Assembly (NCBI GenBank): GCA_023231475.1
Contig: JALJEE010001980.1
Location: forward strand, 62,001 to 126,000
Origin: Seison nebaliae
Taxonomy: Eukaryota > Rotifera > Pararotatoria > Seisonacea > Seisonidae
DNA: 64,000 bases
Direction: 5' to 3'
Shown here: in pieces, positions 22,182 through 32,881 of the stretch
How the letters are laid out: each line of letters begins with the position of its first letter
Numbering within the stretch: position 1 is the first letter of the stretch
Program-made: the position numbers and the translations under genes
The notes under the pieces: generated by a model
Databases searched by the model: none
What the model was told of the DNA's origin: nothing
The model's input: the letters and a program-made list of their open reading frames with translations, nothing else

Positions 22182-23634
22182 TTAAGTTAGTTAAAATAAT
22201 CGAAAAGAAAATTTCATTCGAATTTATTAAACAATTCTCTTATGTTATTGTTGATGTGTCTCTTCGCTACTCGTGTGGTTGGATAGATTGATATAAATAA
22301 ATTTGTGGATGTATAGCAACTAAATTTCATGGTTGTCATAACAACTGTGTTATGTTTGAGACAAAATATTATTGAAATATTCAAATTCGAATAATCGTCT
22401 GTATGTGAGGAAGGTAATGTCGCTAATGTAATAAAATTTTGTTGCAGTAGTTTAACGATCTGATCGAAAATGATTCCATAAGAATCGAATAAAGATGAGT
22501 AATGTATCAGCGATTAAGAATATGAATCAAAATGAAATTGGGAGAATTTTTAATGATTCATACAGATATTACGCTATTACGAATTATTCATATTATAATC
22601 GATGTTCTTAATGGATATAGCGAAATTTATTATGAATTATTTTTTATTAGTCACTGAACGATTTGATGTCAAATGATCGGCAATCATAACTCTCTCAAAC
22701 TGATGATCTTGATCGATTGGAAGAAACTAATTGTTTGTTGTCTTATCGTAAAAGGAAAGGAGAGAAATTAATCAATTTTTTGATTTCTTTTCATTATTTC
22801 CTCTTCATTTGCCATTACCTTTCTCCATCATATATAGAACATTTCTTATTATATAATCCAGTTCAATACTCTCCTTCCCTCCAAGTACAGTAGCGAACGA
22901 CGTGAAAGAGAAGGTCATTTTTCATATAATTTAATTATTTTGTTTTTACTCTCCACTCGTATATGTCCACTGATAAATATATGGGGAGGAATGGAGAAAG
23001 TTGAAGAAAAAAACAGAGAAACTTATCTGTTTCTCCAACCTCCTCTACCTTTGTTGGATAATATTCTTCAACTATTATCGACGATGTATCAGAGAATGTG
23101 TATGTCAGCCAAGTGGTGAATATGTTCTACTCTTTCCTACAAATCTGATATGTTCCAGTCTATGGAAATTATTTGTTAAGTGTATGGATGATGTTGTCTA
23201 TATGGATTTGTAGGGAATGTTTAGATAATGTCTGTCCTAATTGTAATTTCTATGATGTTGTATAATACACAGCACTGATGATAGAACCGTTTGCGTTCCA
23301 TATGCCATGCCATATTCTCTTTCTCATGAAGTTGTGATAGGAAATCGGTTTGGAACAGGAATGTACATTATTTTATCATTTGATCGTCTCTAACTAATAA
23401 CAATAGGGAGATGTTCGTTCATGTCGAACTTTTCTAGTACTACTACTACTAATAGTAATAATATTTCTTGATGGAATGAGAATGAAATTACCGTAAAATT
23501 TCTTATTATTCAATTTATTTGAAATTTTTTTATGTATTTTAATTCCAGTTAAATACTTCTGTTAGAAATAGAATAGAATCTTTTAATTATTCTTATACAA
23601 CTTTCCCATTATCAACAACGAATACGAGAAGAAA
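22182..23634. other. intergenic region, coiled-coil gene to AK cluster
   Basis: 1.45 kb between divergent genes. A short frame at 23001-23213 has no domain features and no supporting splice sites. Otherwise AT-rich, with a small ACT/AGT-rich repeat patch near 23440-23460. Expected to contain promoters of both flanking genes. Confidence 0.45.
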
Positions 23635-25760
23635 ATGGGTCGTTCCGGCGAGAAGGAAAAAGATGTGGAGAAAGCAAAAGCATATTTGGCAGAGAAACGT
23701 GTTCCTCAATTATTTGAAGGAATGATGACTGCTTTAATGTTACATCAACCAGCAGATCACATCGAATATCTTCAATCGTGTTTGAAGAAAGTTTGAAATT
23801 TGTTCAACATTTCTTCCGAATAATCCGAAATTATTAGGTAAAGAATGAGAATATTTCATCATTCGATCTCGATTGGGACACTTTCATCAAAAACAAACCA
23901 GGTTTGAATAATCGAACTGTTCAATCACCAGGACAGCCGTCTGCGAGAAAAGAGATGAGAACAGAAGATAATGAATTTGGGAGAGTAAATGCCCAAACTG
24001 TACATGGTCGAAATGTTCAGTCTCCAAAAGTGCTCCCGTCAATTCAAAAGCAGGATAAAGAAGAAATAGAGTTCTATTTATTATAGTGATTGTTTTAACT
24101 TTATACAAAATTTTTTCACATTTTTCTCTTTCTCCTATTCAATCACAAATTAGACATTCACGTCCTGTATCAATGAAGAGTAATCAACAACCACTTCCGC
24201 AAATCGATTCAGCCAAAACGTATCCATCACCTCCCGCTCCTCTTATATTCGTTATTGGTTCTCCTGGTGTCGTTGACAATGCGACACTTCATGGATTGGC
24301 TGCGAAATACAAAAATAAATTTTGTTATATTAATCTTTTCAATATTTTGGATGGAGCTGCTAAAATGACAAAAGATCCACGATTTGTCGAATTAGGTTTT
24401 CATTTTATCTTCCAATTATCCATATATATTCTGATGATTTATATTCATAGATCGAATGATGGATAATGGAGAATTAGTTCCAACATCCATCGTTTTGGAA
24501 TTGGTGTCAAGAAGTATTGCCCAACATCAACCTATTGCCCAATTGTATGTGGTTCGTGGATTTCCAAAGAGTTTGGAGCAGTTACATCAGTTCGAAAGAA
24601 GTTTCGGACAATCTGCTGATATGCTCGTGCATTTATGGTGTGATGAAAAGACGTCACAAGATCGTGTTATTACTTTAGGAAGTGAACGTTCAAAGAAGAA
24701 TTTATCGAAGAAACATCAAGTCTATCAGAAACAAACTATGCCTGTTGTTAAACATTTCGAAGAAGAGAAACGTTTATTATCAATCGATTTGACAGAGAAT
24801 TTAGAACCATTGGAACAATTCGTTCAATATATCGATAAATCGATGCAGAAACCATCAGCTGACGATAATGTTATTTATTCTTTTTATTATTTGTTAATTT
24901 CATATGTCTATCCGTTTCAGATGTATGACAATAATGCTGATGATGAAATGAGTTTACTATAATTTTCTTTAATTTTAAATTTTCATTTCAAAATTTAAAT
25001 TTAGTACAAAAAGAAAGTGTTGTAGTTGCTGGAATAGTAACAGGTGGACCACATACAAGAAATTTGGATGGAATTCCTCTTGTTTTATGTTAGTCATTTG
25101 AATAATTGTTTGAATAAATTTCATTTGAATTATGAAGATTATGTGGAAGTTCGAGATAATCATCGACCGTTTTTCGATAAGAAATTATTCTCTAATTGTC
25201 CATTAGTGACGTTAGTTGGACCGAAAGGTTCGGGAAAAAGTTCTCTAGCGAAGAAATTAGCAAATGACTATGACTATGAAACGATATCATTAGAGGATAT
25301 GTTGGAGGGAGCATCAAAAGGAAACGATGAATTAGCAAACAGAATTAAAGAAGCTATTACGAAAAAAGAAGAGATACCTGCCGAATTGGTAATTGATTTG
25401 ATGCAGACTTCGATGAATGACGGTCTTCTAAAAAATCATCGTAAACGATTTGTTCTTGATGACATTCTAACGACGAAGTATCAGGTTGATGAATTCATGA
25501 AACAAGGAATGAAGATCAGTTCAATTATTTCATTGGAAGGAGAAAAGCAAATTTTCAAAGATCGATTATCATCACCATCAGACGATTATGATGCAATTAC
25601 TGATAAATATGCAAAAGAGTTGGAAGAAGCTGTCAAATGTATGGAAGAGAAAGACAATGAGTGCACTGTCTTCCAAGTGAATGCAGAGAGAAGTTTGGAC
25701 GATACTTATTTGGAGATAACTGATCTTTTGGAGAAGACCGTTCATCTGGATGATAGTTAG
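23635..25760 (+). CDS. AK5: AK5-like protein with degenerate adenylate kinase domains
   Basis: Exons: 23635-23790, 23838-24070, 24154-24395, 24451-24869, 24921-24951, then a last exon of uncertain start (about 25060) to 25760; about 593 residues if so. The N-terminus (AYLAEKRVPQLFEGMMTALM ... IEYLQSCLKKVK) matches the docking helix region at the start of AK5. Domain 1 has IFVIGSPGVVDNAT where G-x-P-G-S-G-K-G-T is expected, so the P-loop lysine is gone; VRGFPKSLEQ replaces DGFPR. Domain 2 has GPKGSGKSSLAKKLA, an intact P-loop, but LDDILTTK in place of DGFPR and no clear lid arginines. AK5 interconverts ATP+AMP and 2 ADP; catalysis by these two domains is doubtful. An in-phase intron from 25756 to 26272 could join it to the next, active AK domain (803 residues in total). 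Confidence 0.72.
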
Positions 25761-26252
25761 CTCTTTTTTTCCAGTTATTAGCAGAAGATATAGTCGAAGG
25801 ACTAATGATAATAGATTAGAAATGTTCCTGTCAATTTCCATGTCTAAATTAGTGAAAAGAAAAGAAAGAAAAATGAGAAAGAAAAGAATGGTAGATGAGA
25901 TTAAATAAGTAGAGAAAAGAAGTCTGTTTGAATTATAGTATCCACGGAAGACTTGTGGACTTGTAGAATTGAGAAAAAATAATTTATTATGCCCATTAGT
26001 CATCTGCTGCATATAAGTGAAGTTTCAATGGAATTTATTAGTTCAATATTTATTTTCCCCCTCTAATTTCACATACGTGAACAATATATTTTCAAACTCA
26101 CTTTAAATTGCCTTCGATTCTACTCGAAGTAGAAGCACGAGAAAATCGAATGTACGTACTTCTTCGTCTCCATTCATTTTTTCGTATTTTAACTTTCATT
26201 CCAATTCATTTCACTTATTCAACAACTCTTCCAACTATTCACTTACCTTCTC

Positions 26253-26272
26253 TTTCTTTCCTTCATTCGAAG
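26253..26272 (+). promoter_or_regulatory. strong acceptor site before the AK1-like start codon
   Basis: A pyrimidine tract ends in CATTCGAAG, 11 bases before the ATG at 26284. It could be a trans-splice acceptor for an independent AK1 gene. It could also be the 3' end of a 517-base intron that fuses the AK5-like frame (in phase) to this domain. Confidence 0.5.
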
Positions 26273-26283
26273 ACGACGAAGAA

Positions 26284-26969
26284 ATGCCGTCAATTTCACG
26301 AAATTTGACCGATTGCACAGTAGTTGTCATTACAGGTTACACTCAGATTGTACATGAGCACGTTCATCTATTATCTTCTGTCACTTATATGCACCAGGTG
26401 GTCCCGGCAGTGGAAAGGGAACACAATGTGATAAAATAGTGGAAAAGTATCATTATATCCATTTGTCGACGGGTGATATCCTGAGAGAGGAAGCTAAAAA
26501 ACCGGAGAATGCTGAACTCAATAAAGTGATGACAAGTGGACAATTAGTATCATTGGAAATCATATTAGGTCTATTGAAGAAGCGAATGAAAGAAGAACTG
26601 GAGAAAGCTCCAAAAGGAAAACCTATTCGATATTTATTAGATGGATTTCCACGGGAAGTTGCTCAAGCACAAAAACTCAAATTGGAAGTTACAGTGCCCC
26701 AATTAGTTATTAGTTTGGAGTGTAGTGACGACACATTAACTCAACGATTGCTCAATCGTGGCAAGACAAGTGGAAGAGCCGACGACAATGAATCAACGAT
26801 TCGGAAACGACTCAACACTTTCCATGAATCGACGAAACCAGTTCTCCAATACTATGAGAAGGAGAAATCGACAGAAGTGAAATCATTAGAAGCCGAAGGG
26901 AAACCCGAAGATATCTTTGTAATGATATGTTCAATTCTTGATGAGTTGCATAGACGAGAGAAGCAATAG
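26284..26969 (+). CDS. AK1: adenylate kinase, AK1-type
   Basis: Two exons, 26284-26335 and 26398-26969, split inside the P-loop codon; 207 residues, the usual AK1 length. All motifs are present: VVVITGGPGSGKGTQCDKI (P-loop), HLSTGDILREE (AMP-binding arginine), GQLVSLEIILGLL, YLLDGFPREVAQA, and the lid region LLNRGKTSGRADDNESTIRKR with its conserved arginines, then PVLQYYEKE. The short lid is typical of cytosolic AK1. The enzyme balances ATP, ADP and AMP (ATP+AMP to 2 ADP), often near flagella and muscle. It sits between two genes for degenerate relatives, so this is the only AK domain in the cluster with a complete active site. It may be the third domain of the upstream AK5-like protein rather than a separate gene, since the phases permit both. 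Confidence 0.88.
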
Positions 26970-27268
26970 GATTCTTGATAATTTTCAGCATTTTTCTGTT
27001 TCAATCGAACGGAATGTAGATCGGAAAACAAATTTATTTCTCCTCTTTTCATTTCCTCCAAATTAAATGAATTTCATTTTTCTCAATTATCCTCCTCCTT
27101 CAATTTCTTGCCTCATTCATTTATTAGACAAAAGAAATCTTTCTTGAAATACATTATATATTAATGTTTAACAAAATATTTAACTCGTGTGAAAAAAATG
27201 AATTTGATTCACCCATATTTTTCAGCTAATTCAAACCTTTAACTTCCAAATAGTGCAAGCAGCTAATT

Positions 27269-29385
27269 ATGTTTTTCCTCAGTGAGATCATTAATTCCAG
27301 TTGAACTAATATGAGCTGTTTTTCTTAGTAAATTGATTGATAACTAATCTTTTATATTTCTATCTAAATTTCTAGGAATTCTCTATTCGACTACCGAATA
27401 TATCAATTCATCTACTATTGATAAGTCATCCATTATCTTCATTTGTGGTTTACCATTACCAAATGGATATGTGGAACAATTACTCGATAACGATTCATAT
27501 CATTATTGTTCATCGTTAAAACTACTCAATCGTAGGATGAATAGCAATAATGAAAATGGATCGATCAAATCTCAGAAGTTTTTAGATCGAGCAGCACAAG
27601 CAATTTCCACCACTGTCCATGAATCAGACGAGAACAATAACATTTTAATCGATACCATCCTCCGCAACATCAACCATCAATTTGAGAATGGTAAAAAGAA
27701 GTTCTTTGTTGATCAATCGATGTTGACAGTGAAAGATTATGAATATTTGAAAAAGAAATTTAACAACGCTCCATTAAACGTAATTTATGTGGGTGCATTA
27801 TCTGATACTTATTTGAAACAGTATGATAATTATTACACAAAGATTGTTCAACTTACCAAACATTTGGGAAAACATCCAGTTATGGACGAGATGGAGCAGA
27901 AATATTATGCTGATATTTACTACAACGAACAGAATGATTTGCTGGAAAAAATGATTAAGAATGAAGACAATGTCCACACCGTCAATTTCGAGAACGACGG
28001 TTATTCAGTTTACAATTCATTCGTGAAAAGTGTGGACGAGATTTTTGTAAAGAACGAAGATTTCATCTATAAATATCTCCAACATTTACCGATCATTAAC
28101 ATTATTCGTTAGTAATTTTGAATTTGAATATTCATAATCTTTTTTCGAATTGTAGCTGGACCTGGAGCAATTCAGCCAACAATGAACACTCTTCATAAAT
28201 TGATCACATCAAACAATGACATTCACGTAATTGATGTGTATAAAAAAGGAGAGAGATATATGAATCTTTTTGATCCCAATACAAAACCATGCGACCAAAT
28301 GGCAAGGGGAAGTTGGAGAAACTTCTTTAAAATCATTTTTTTTATCATTTTTTTTCAGATTCGATAATTCCATATCAATATCAGTTTGATTTGGTCGTTA
28401 GAGAACTTAGGGACATAATTCGACGGCATGCCACTACTGTGAAATTGATCGTTATATTTGGCTTCCCTACTGGAGGAGAATTTCCGTGGGTAATGCATCT
28501 GGAGAAAATGGTTCTAATTTCTTTTCCATCTTATTGTTTGATTAATCGTCTCATAGACTGGTGCCAATTTGAAGAAGATTTATTATTTATCATTAGAAGA
28601 CTCATACAGGAAAAAGTTGCTACAGGAACAAATGAAAGATTTGGTGGACGTAGAACTGTTAGAAATGATGAACATAACAAAGATGGTGGAAGATTATACG
28701 GAATCGAATAAGAAATTGGTGGAAACGTTAGAGAATCAGAAACGTTTGACAATTGTGGAGATTCCAAATGATTCAATTAAACAAAAGTTGGAAGAAGAAT
28801 TTCATTTGGATAAGTTGAAATTATTATTCGACGAAAGTTCAATTACCAATAAGAAACTATTATTTGTCATCGGTTCGATTCTTTCTATATTTTTTCTCTC
28901 TTCACTGCTCATAAAAAGGTAATGGAGTGACAGATTGTGTAGAGACATCCATGCAACTTGCTCGATTATATAAAGAAGCAAATGGAAATTATGAATACAT
29001 TCAACATTCTTTAGAAGAGAATATTAAAGATGTTACTTCTTTTTCTTCCATAAGTTGATGATATACCAATTTATTTAGACATTGGAAAAAATAGGAAAAA
29101 CTCAATCCTCCCAAATCATCGTCGCCAGTTTACCAAATACAAGTGAAGATGCGAATGAATTGAGCGATTGGATAATCAGGAATAAGATGAAAGATATTCG
29201 TTGCCTTTCCATTACAGGCTCGAGTTCGTTGGAAGCAGAAAGTATTTTATCGAACATCAACTGTCAAATAATTTCAGTTAATTTTCTTTTCATCTAATGC
29301 CAAGAAATACTTATTAAAATTCTTTGATTTTCAGTGTTTGTCTGGTAATGAAGATTATGCCAAAGAATTTATCAAATCTTTATGA
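27269..29385 (+). CDS. protein of three degenerate adenylate-kinase-like domains
   Basis: Eight exons: 27269-27281, 27376-28107, 28156-28311, 28359-28489, 28557-28872, 28919-29031, 29079-29276, 29335-29385; introns 47-94 bases; 569 residues, every phase checked. Three AK-like units follow one another. Unit 1: IIFICGLPLPNGYVEQLLD then HYCSSLKLLNRRM. Unit 2: IINIIPGPGAIQPTMNTLHKL, HVIDVYKKGERYM, IPYQYQFDLVVREL, VIFGFPTGGEFP, IYYLSLEDSYRKKLL. Unit 3: LLFVIGNGVTDCVETSMQLA, IQHSLEENI. Each begins with a hydrophobic strand and a glycine loop in the P-loop position, but none has the G-K-G/S-T lysine. The DGFPR and lid arginines are changed or missing. So the fold is probably kept while ATP binding is lost. 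The 13-base first exon is inferred from a consensus GTGAG donor. No frame break argues for a functional pseudoenzyme rather than a pseudogene. Confidence 0.65.
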
Positions 29386-29912
29386 TGATTATTACTTTCA
29401 TTATTTCGATTCGTTACATGACGTCAAATAATATCAGAACCCAAAATTCTTAATTATTTAATATTCTAATAAAAACCCTTGACGCTTTCCCACCATATTG
29501 ATCCTTTCACACTATCTGATCATTTAAACTATAACAATTTCTAGGTAAAAATTAAATAGATATTAACTATCAAAATGTTCCAAATATTGATAATAAGGAA
29601 GGATATGAGGTGTTCATTCAGACAGATATGGTCAATTTTTTCGGGAAAAACTTGAAACAGAATGAGTTTCACATATAATCCCTCTTTTTTGTTGGTATTC
29701 TATCGAAAATCTTTTTTGTGCCATTTTTTTGCAATAATTCAAATAAGTCAGGTGTTGTAAAGATATTACATGATCTGGTTAATACCAAATGTAACGATAA
29801 AATATTTAACATAGGGACATACCTTAATTTTTCTCTATTAATTATGACATTATTGGTGATTAGTATTTTATGGATATTCGATAAAGATTCTGCTTCCTTT
29901 TCTAAATTCAGG
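29386..29912. other. intergenic region after the AK cluster
   Basis: About 530 bases, AT-rich, with short open frames on both strands (29669-29926 minus, 29718-29930 plus) that overlap a better-supported terminal exon and show no family features. I support nothing coding here. Confidence 0.4.
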
Positions 29913-30123
29913 TTACACAACGACAATTAATTCCTCGAGCATGGAAATTAGTGTTTTTAATTCGTTTTTAGCTCGTTCATTAACTGCGGAACCTATAGTA
30001 ATTTCTGGATTTTTATAAGTTTCATGAGGAATATAATACGTATATGTGTTCACATTCACCTTCTCATAATCCACATTCAAATTTAATAGCAATATGTAAC
30101 ATTCTATGTCTATTTCGTAACTT
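29913..30123 (-). CDS. terminal exon of an unidentified minus-strand gene
   Basis: On the minus strand a sequence with a TTAAATTAG acceptor at its upstream edge opens a 69-residue frame ending in a stop at 29913. It contains NLNVDYEKVNVNTYTYYIP, EITIGSAVNERAKNEL and ISMLEELIVVV. The composition is protein-like and unlike surrounding DNA. A frame starting at 30378 (MFPSLRCGHLN ... IIIIVRPHDC) may be the upstream part. A phase-compatible join exists from a GTATTA donor near 30230 to a second acceptor about 22 bases inside this exon, but I cannot prove it. No family recognised. Could be a short complete gene, a partial model or a gene remnant. Confidence 0.35.
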
Positions 30124-30717
30124 CTAATTTAATTGTCTCTTGGAGCAATTGTCATCAAATAAGTATTTTCTTTTAAAATTGCATTCAAGATAAAGTTCTA
30201 TATCGTTTGGGACCGAAATAACAATAATACTATTGAAAAAAAGTAAATAATGAGATTTTGGACGTTTGAAGATGGACGATATGCAGTCATGAGGTCGAAC
30301 GATTATTATAATTCGGATAGCTAATGATTTAAAAGTAGAATATTTATTTAAATGACCACAACGAAGAGAAGGAAACATTCTTGGCTGATAATATGGGGTG
30401 ATAAATTAATTTCTTCTGATATGTCTCATCTGAGGAAAAACATTTGGTGTTTTCGATCGACAATCACGCCACTATGTACAACTCTATATATAATGGAGGA
30501 GAAATTATGATGGGGAATCTATATAATAATGTCTAGAATAAATAAGAATAAGTTTGGTATTTTCAAATTGTAAGAAAAGTGAAAGACTTCAGAAAGTAGA
30601 TGAACACGATTTCTATCCAAACATTTTTTATTTTCCATTTCTTTCCAAATTTCTCTTAAGAGTTAGATTTATCTTTAGATTATTTATTGGAAACGGTGAA
30701 GAGATTGAACGAGGACA

Positions 30718-31572
30718 ATGGAGAACATTACTTCTTTTGTGGATTCTTCCTATCTGCCATCGAATCCTTTGACACCAATTTTCGAGTATTATTGGAAAGC
30801 AATGCTCTCCCGCTACACCACTTGGGAGATAGCGACATATGGATCTTTGATTGTACACGAATTCGTTTATTTTGCTGCATGTGCACCTGCTTTCTTCGCC
30901 CAATTCGTACCATTCATGAGAAGATTCAAAATTCAGTCAGAAAAACCAGAAACAGCCGCTCTACAATGGAAATGTTTCAAAGTTTTAATGTTTAATCATT
31001 TCTGTATTCAGTTCCCATTGATTTGTGGGACTTGGGTCTACACAGAAATGTTTGGTATACCATATGATTGGGAATCAATGCCATCATTAGGTGTTTTATG
31101 TCTCCAAATATTCGGCTGTGCTTTCATCGAAGACGCATGGCACTACTATTTCCATTGGTTGTTACATCATCGTAGTATTTATAAGTACATTCACAAAATC
31201 CATCATCATTATCCGGCACCGTTTGGAATGGTGGCTGAATATGCTCATCCAGCTGAAACATTGATTTTAGGAGCTGGATTCTTCATCTCCATTCTCGTAT
31301 TCTGTAATCACTTTGTTCTCTTATGGGCATGGGTTGTCGTACGTTTGTTGGAGACGGTTGATGTTCATTCGGGATACAATATTCCTTATCTAAATCCATT
31401 TCATTTAATTCCCGGATATGCCGGTGCTAAATTTCATGACTTTCATCATATGAATTTCCATGGAAATTATGCCAGTACATTTTCGTGGTGGGATAGTTTT
31501 TTTGGAACGGACAAACAATTTAAAAATTTCATAGCGAATGAAAAATCGTATAAGAAGGAAAAAGAATTTTAA
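30718..31572 (+). CDS. MSMO1: methylsterol monooxygenase (ERG25/MSMO1-like)
   Basis: Single-exon, 284 residues, similar in length to MSMO1. This is a membrane di-iron oxygenase of the fatty acid hydroxylase superfamily that oxidises C4 methyl groups of sterols in the ER. Histidine boxes: HWLLHH near residue 145, [12 protein letters not shown] near 160, and [13 protein letters not shown] near 240, plus an isolated conserved H in EYAHPAE. Several hydrophobic spans surround them. FFGTDKQF after the last box and a lysine-rich end (KKEKEF) are typical of MSMO1. A weaker possibility is a related fatty-acid or sphingolipid hydroxylase, but the box spacing and [10 protein letters not shown] favour MSMO1. 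An acceptor-like ATCTTTAG occurs about 39 bases before the ATG. Its 3' end converges on the 262-residue minus-strand gene with a gap of 127 bases. Confidence 0.9.
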   Translation: MENITSFVDSSYLPSNPLTPIFEYYWKAMLSRYTTWEIATYGSLIVHEFVYFAACAPAFFAQFVPFMRRFKIQSEKPETAALQWKCFKVLMFNHFCIQFPLICGTWVYTEMFGIPYDWESMPSLGVLCLQIFGCAFIEDAWHYYFHWLLHHRSIYKYIHKIHHHYPAPFGMVAEYAHPAETLILGAGFFISILVFCNHFVLLWAWVVVRLLETVDVHSGYNIPYLNPFHLIPGYAGAKFHDFHHMNFHGNYASTFSWWDSFFGTDKQFKNFIANEKSYKKEKEF

Positions 31573-31699
31573 ATTTTTATTCTACTCCACTAAAACTCGA
31601 AGAATTTTTCTTTCAACGTCTCATAATTACTTACTCCGAAGTTTATATACCAAATTCCAAGCGACTACGATCCTCAGTAGAGGAAAATGAGAAGACCAA

Positions 31700-32650
31700 T
31701 TAATCTTCTTTCCCATTCTTCAATATTTCATCCATGCAGACACATTTCTCATCTATCATCGATGGCAGAGTGTTTATAGTTCCATCAATTGCTATCGTAT
31801 CTTTATCTTGATCTAAATTTAATTTTTATAATAATTTCATTAAACAAATAAACATTTTCATTAAATGAATTCAACGAACTGACAAAATCATGTTTGTATG
31901 TCGAATTCTTTACGATTTGATTCGATCCATATAATTTAAACGAATGATCAATTAACAACGGTTTCTTAGGTACTTTAGTCTCCTTTCTATCAAAGAAATA
32001 ACGTGAAGTAGTTCCTTTAGCTGGTAATGGATATGTACCAAAATCAATCGAAGTGCCTTGAACTAATCCTGGAGTTCGTAATTCTAATTGATTTGGAGCA
32101 ATCGTCTTATAAGCTCTTCTGGATATCGTAGAAAAGGGAAAATGAAATTCATATTGTCTTGGCATTTTTATAAGATCATCTTCCCGATTAAGCTTTTTAG
32201 CTAAACATTTTTGAATGTTCTTATATTTCCCAGTTTGGACGAGAGCGTGAATGTGCGGTGGTTCAGGCTGTTTAGGAATATATGCTCTTCTATATTCACT
32301 AATTCTATTCAAACTATTCAAAAATTAAATTTAATCTGCACAAGTTCCGTTTTAGTAGTGATGGAACCTGAAGGGTCGATATGGTTGATTGTCTTCATCT
32401 AATGGAATTCCAGGAAATTCTACTCTTTTCTTTCTTAATTTTCTCACATTAATTCGATCGGGAAGGTTATGGTAAAAATTCAAATAATCTAATCGTTGTG
32501 TAGTAAAACTACTGCCAGTTGGTTGTCCTAATACCTTGCCACCATCAAGAAATCTCTTCTGACCTAAATTTAATAAGATTATGAAGAGAATAAGTTGAAG
32601 GAACCGTCTTCTTCATATTCCTTCACATAGTTATAACATTTATCGCGCAT
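31700..32650 (-). CDS. possible axonemal (microtubule inner-type) protein
   Basis: Four exons on the minus strand: 32605-32650, 32368-32563, 31880-32313, 31700-31812; introns of 41, 54 and 67 bases; 262 residues, phases agree. An alternative is to read through the last intron and end at 31803 with a low-complexity tail; I prefer splicing because the downstream exon opens 38 protein-like codons. The protein is basic, Tyr/Pro/Arg-rich and lacks membrane segments or known catalytic motifs. Its phrases are GQPTGSSFTTQRLDYLNFY, RAYIPKQPEPPHIHAL, ELRTPGLVQGTS and GTTSRYFF. This composition, with short Pro/Gly/Tyr signatures spread over an extended chain, is common in proteins lining ciliary doublet microtubules. 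That is an inference from style only; I do not recognise an orthologue. It diverges from the secreted EGF gene over 231 bases. Confidence 0.55.
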
Positions 32651-32881
32651 TTTTTCCCTCCAAATTCAATCATAAAATAAATAGCTTTAATATAAAATAA
32701 TTTTCTTTTTATTATTCTCATATTCAAAAGTCAAATTCATCATTCACAAAGAATTGATAATCGAATTGCAAATAATTTCTAATAATAAAAAGATGACTCA
32801 GAAAATGTGATAAATTCCTTTATATTCCTCACCATGAGTTAGACCTTTCTCCATAACAATTCTCTTCGACATATTATTAAA

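Noticed and set aside
23001-23213. 70-residue cysteine-containing frame
   Set aside because: No signal peptide, no domain, no splice support.
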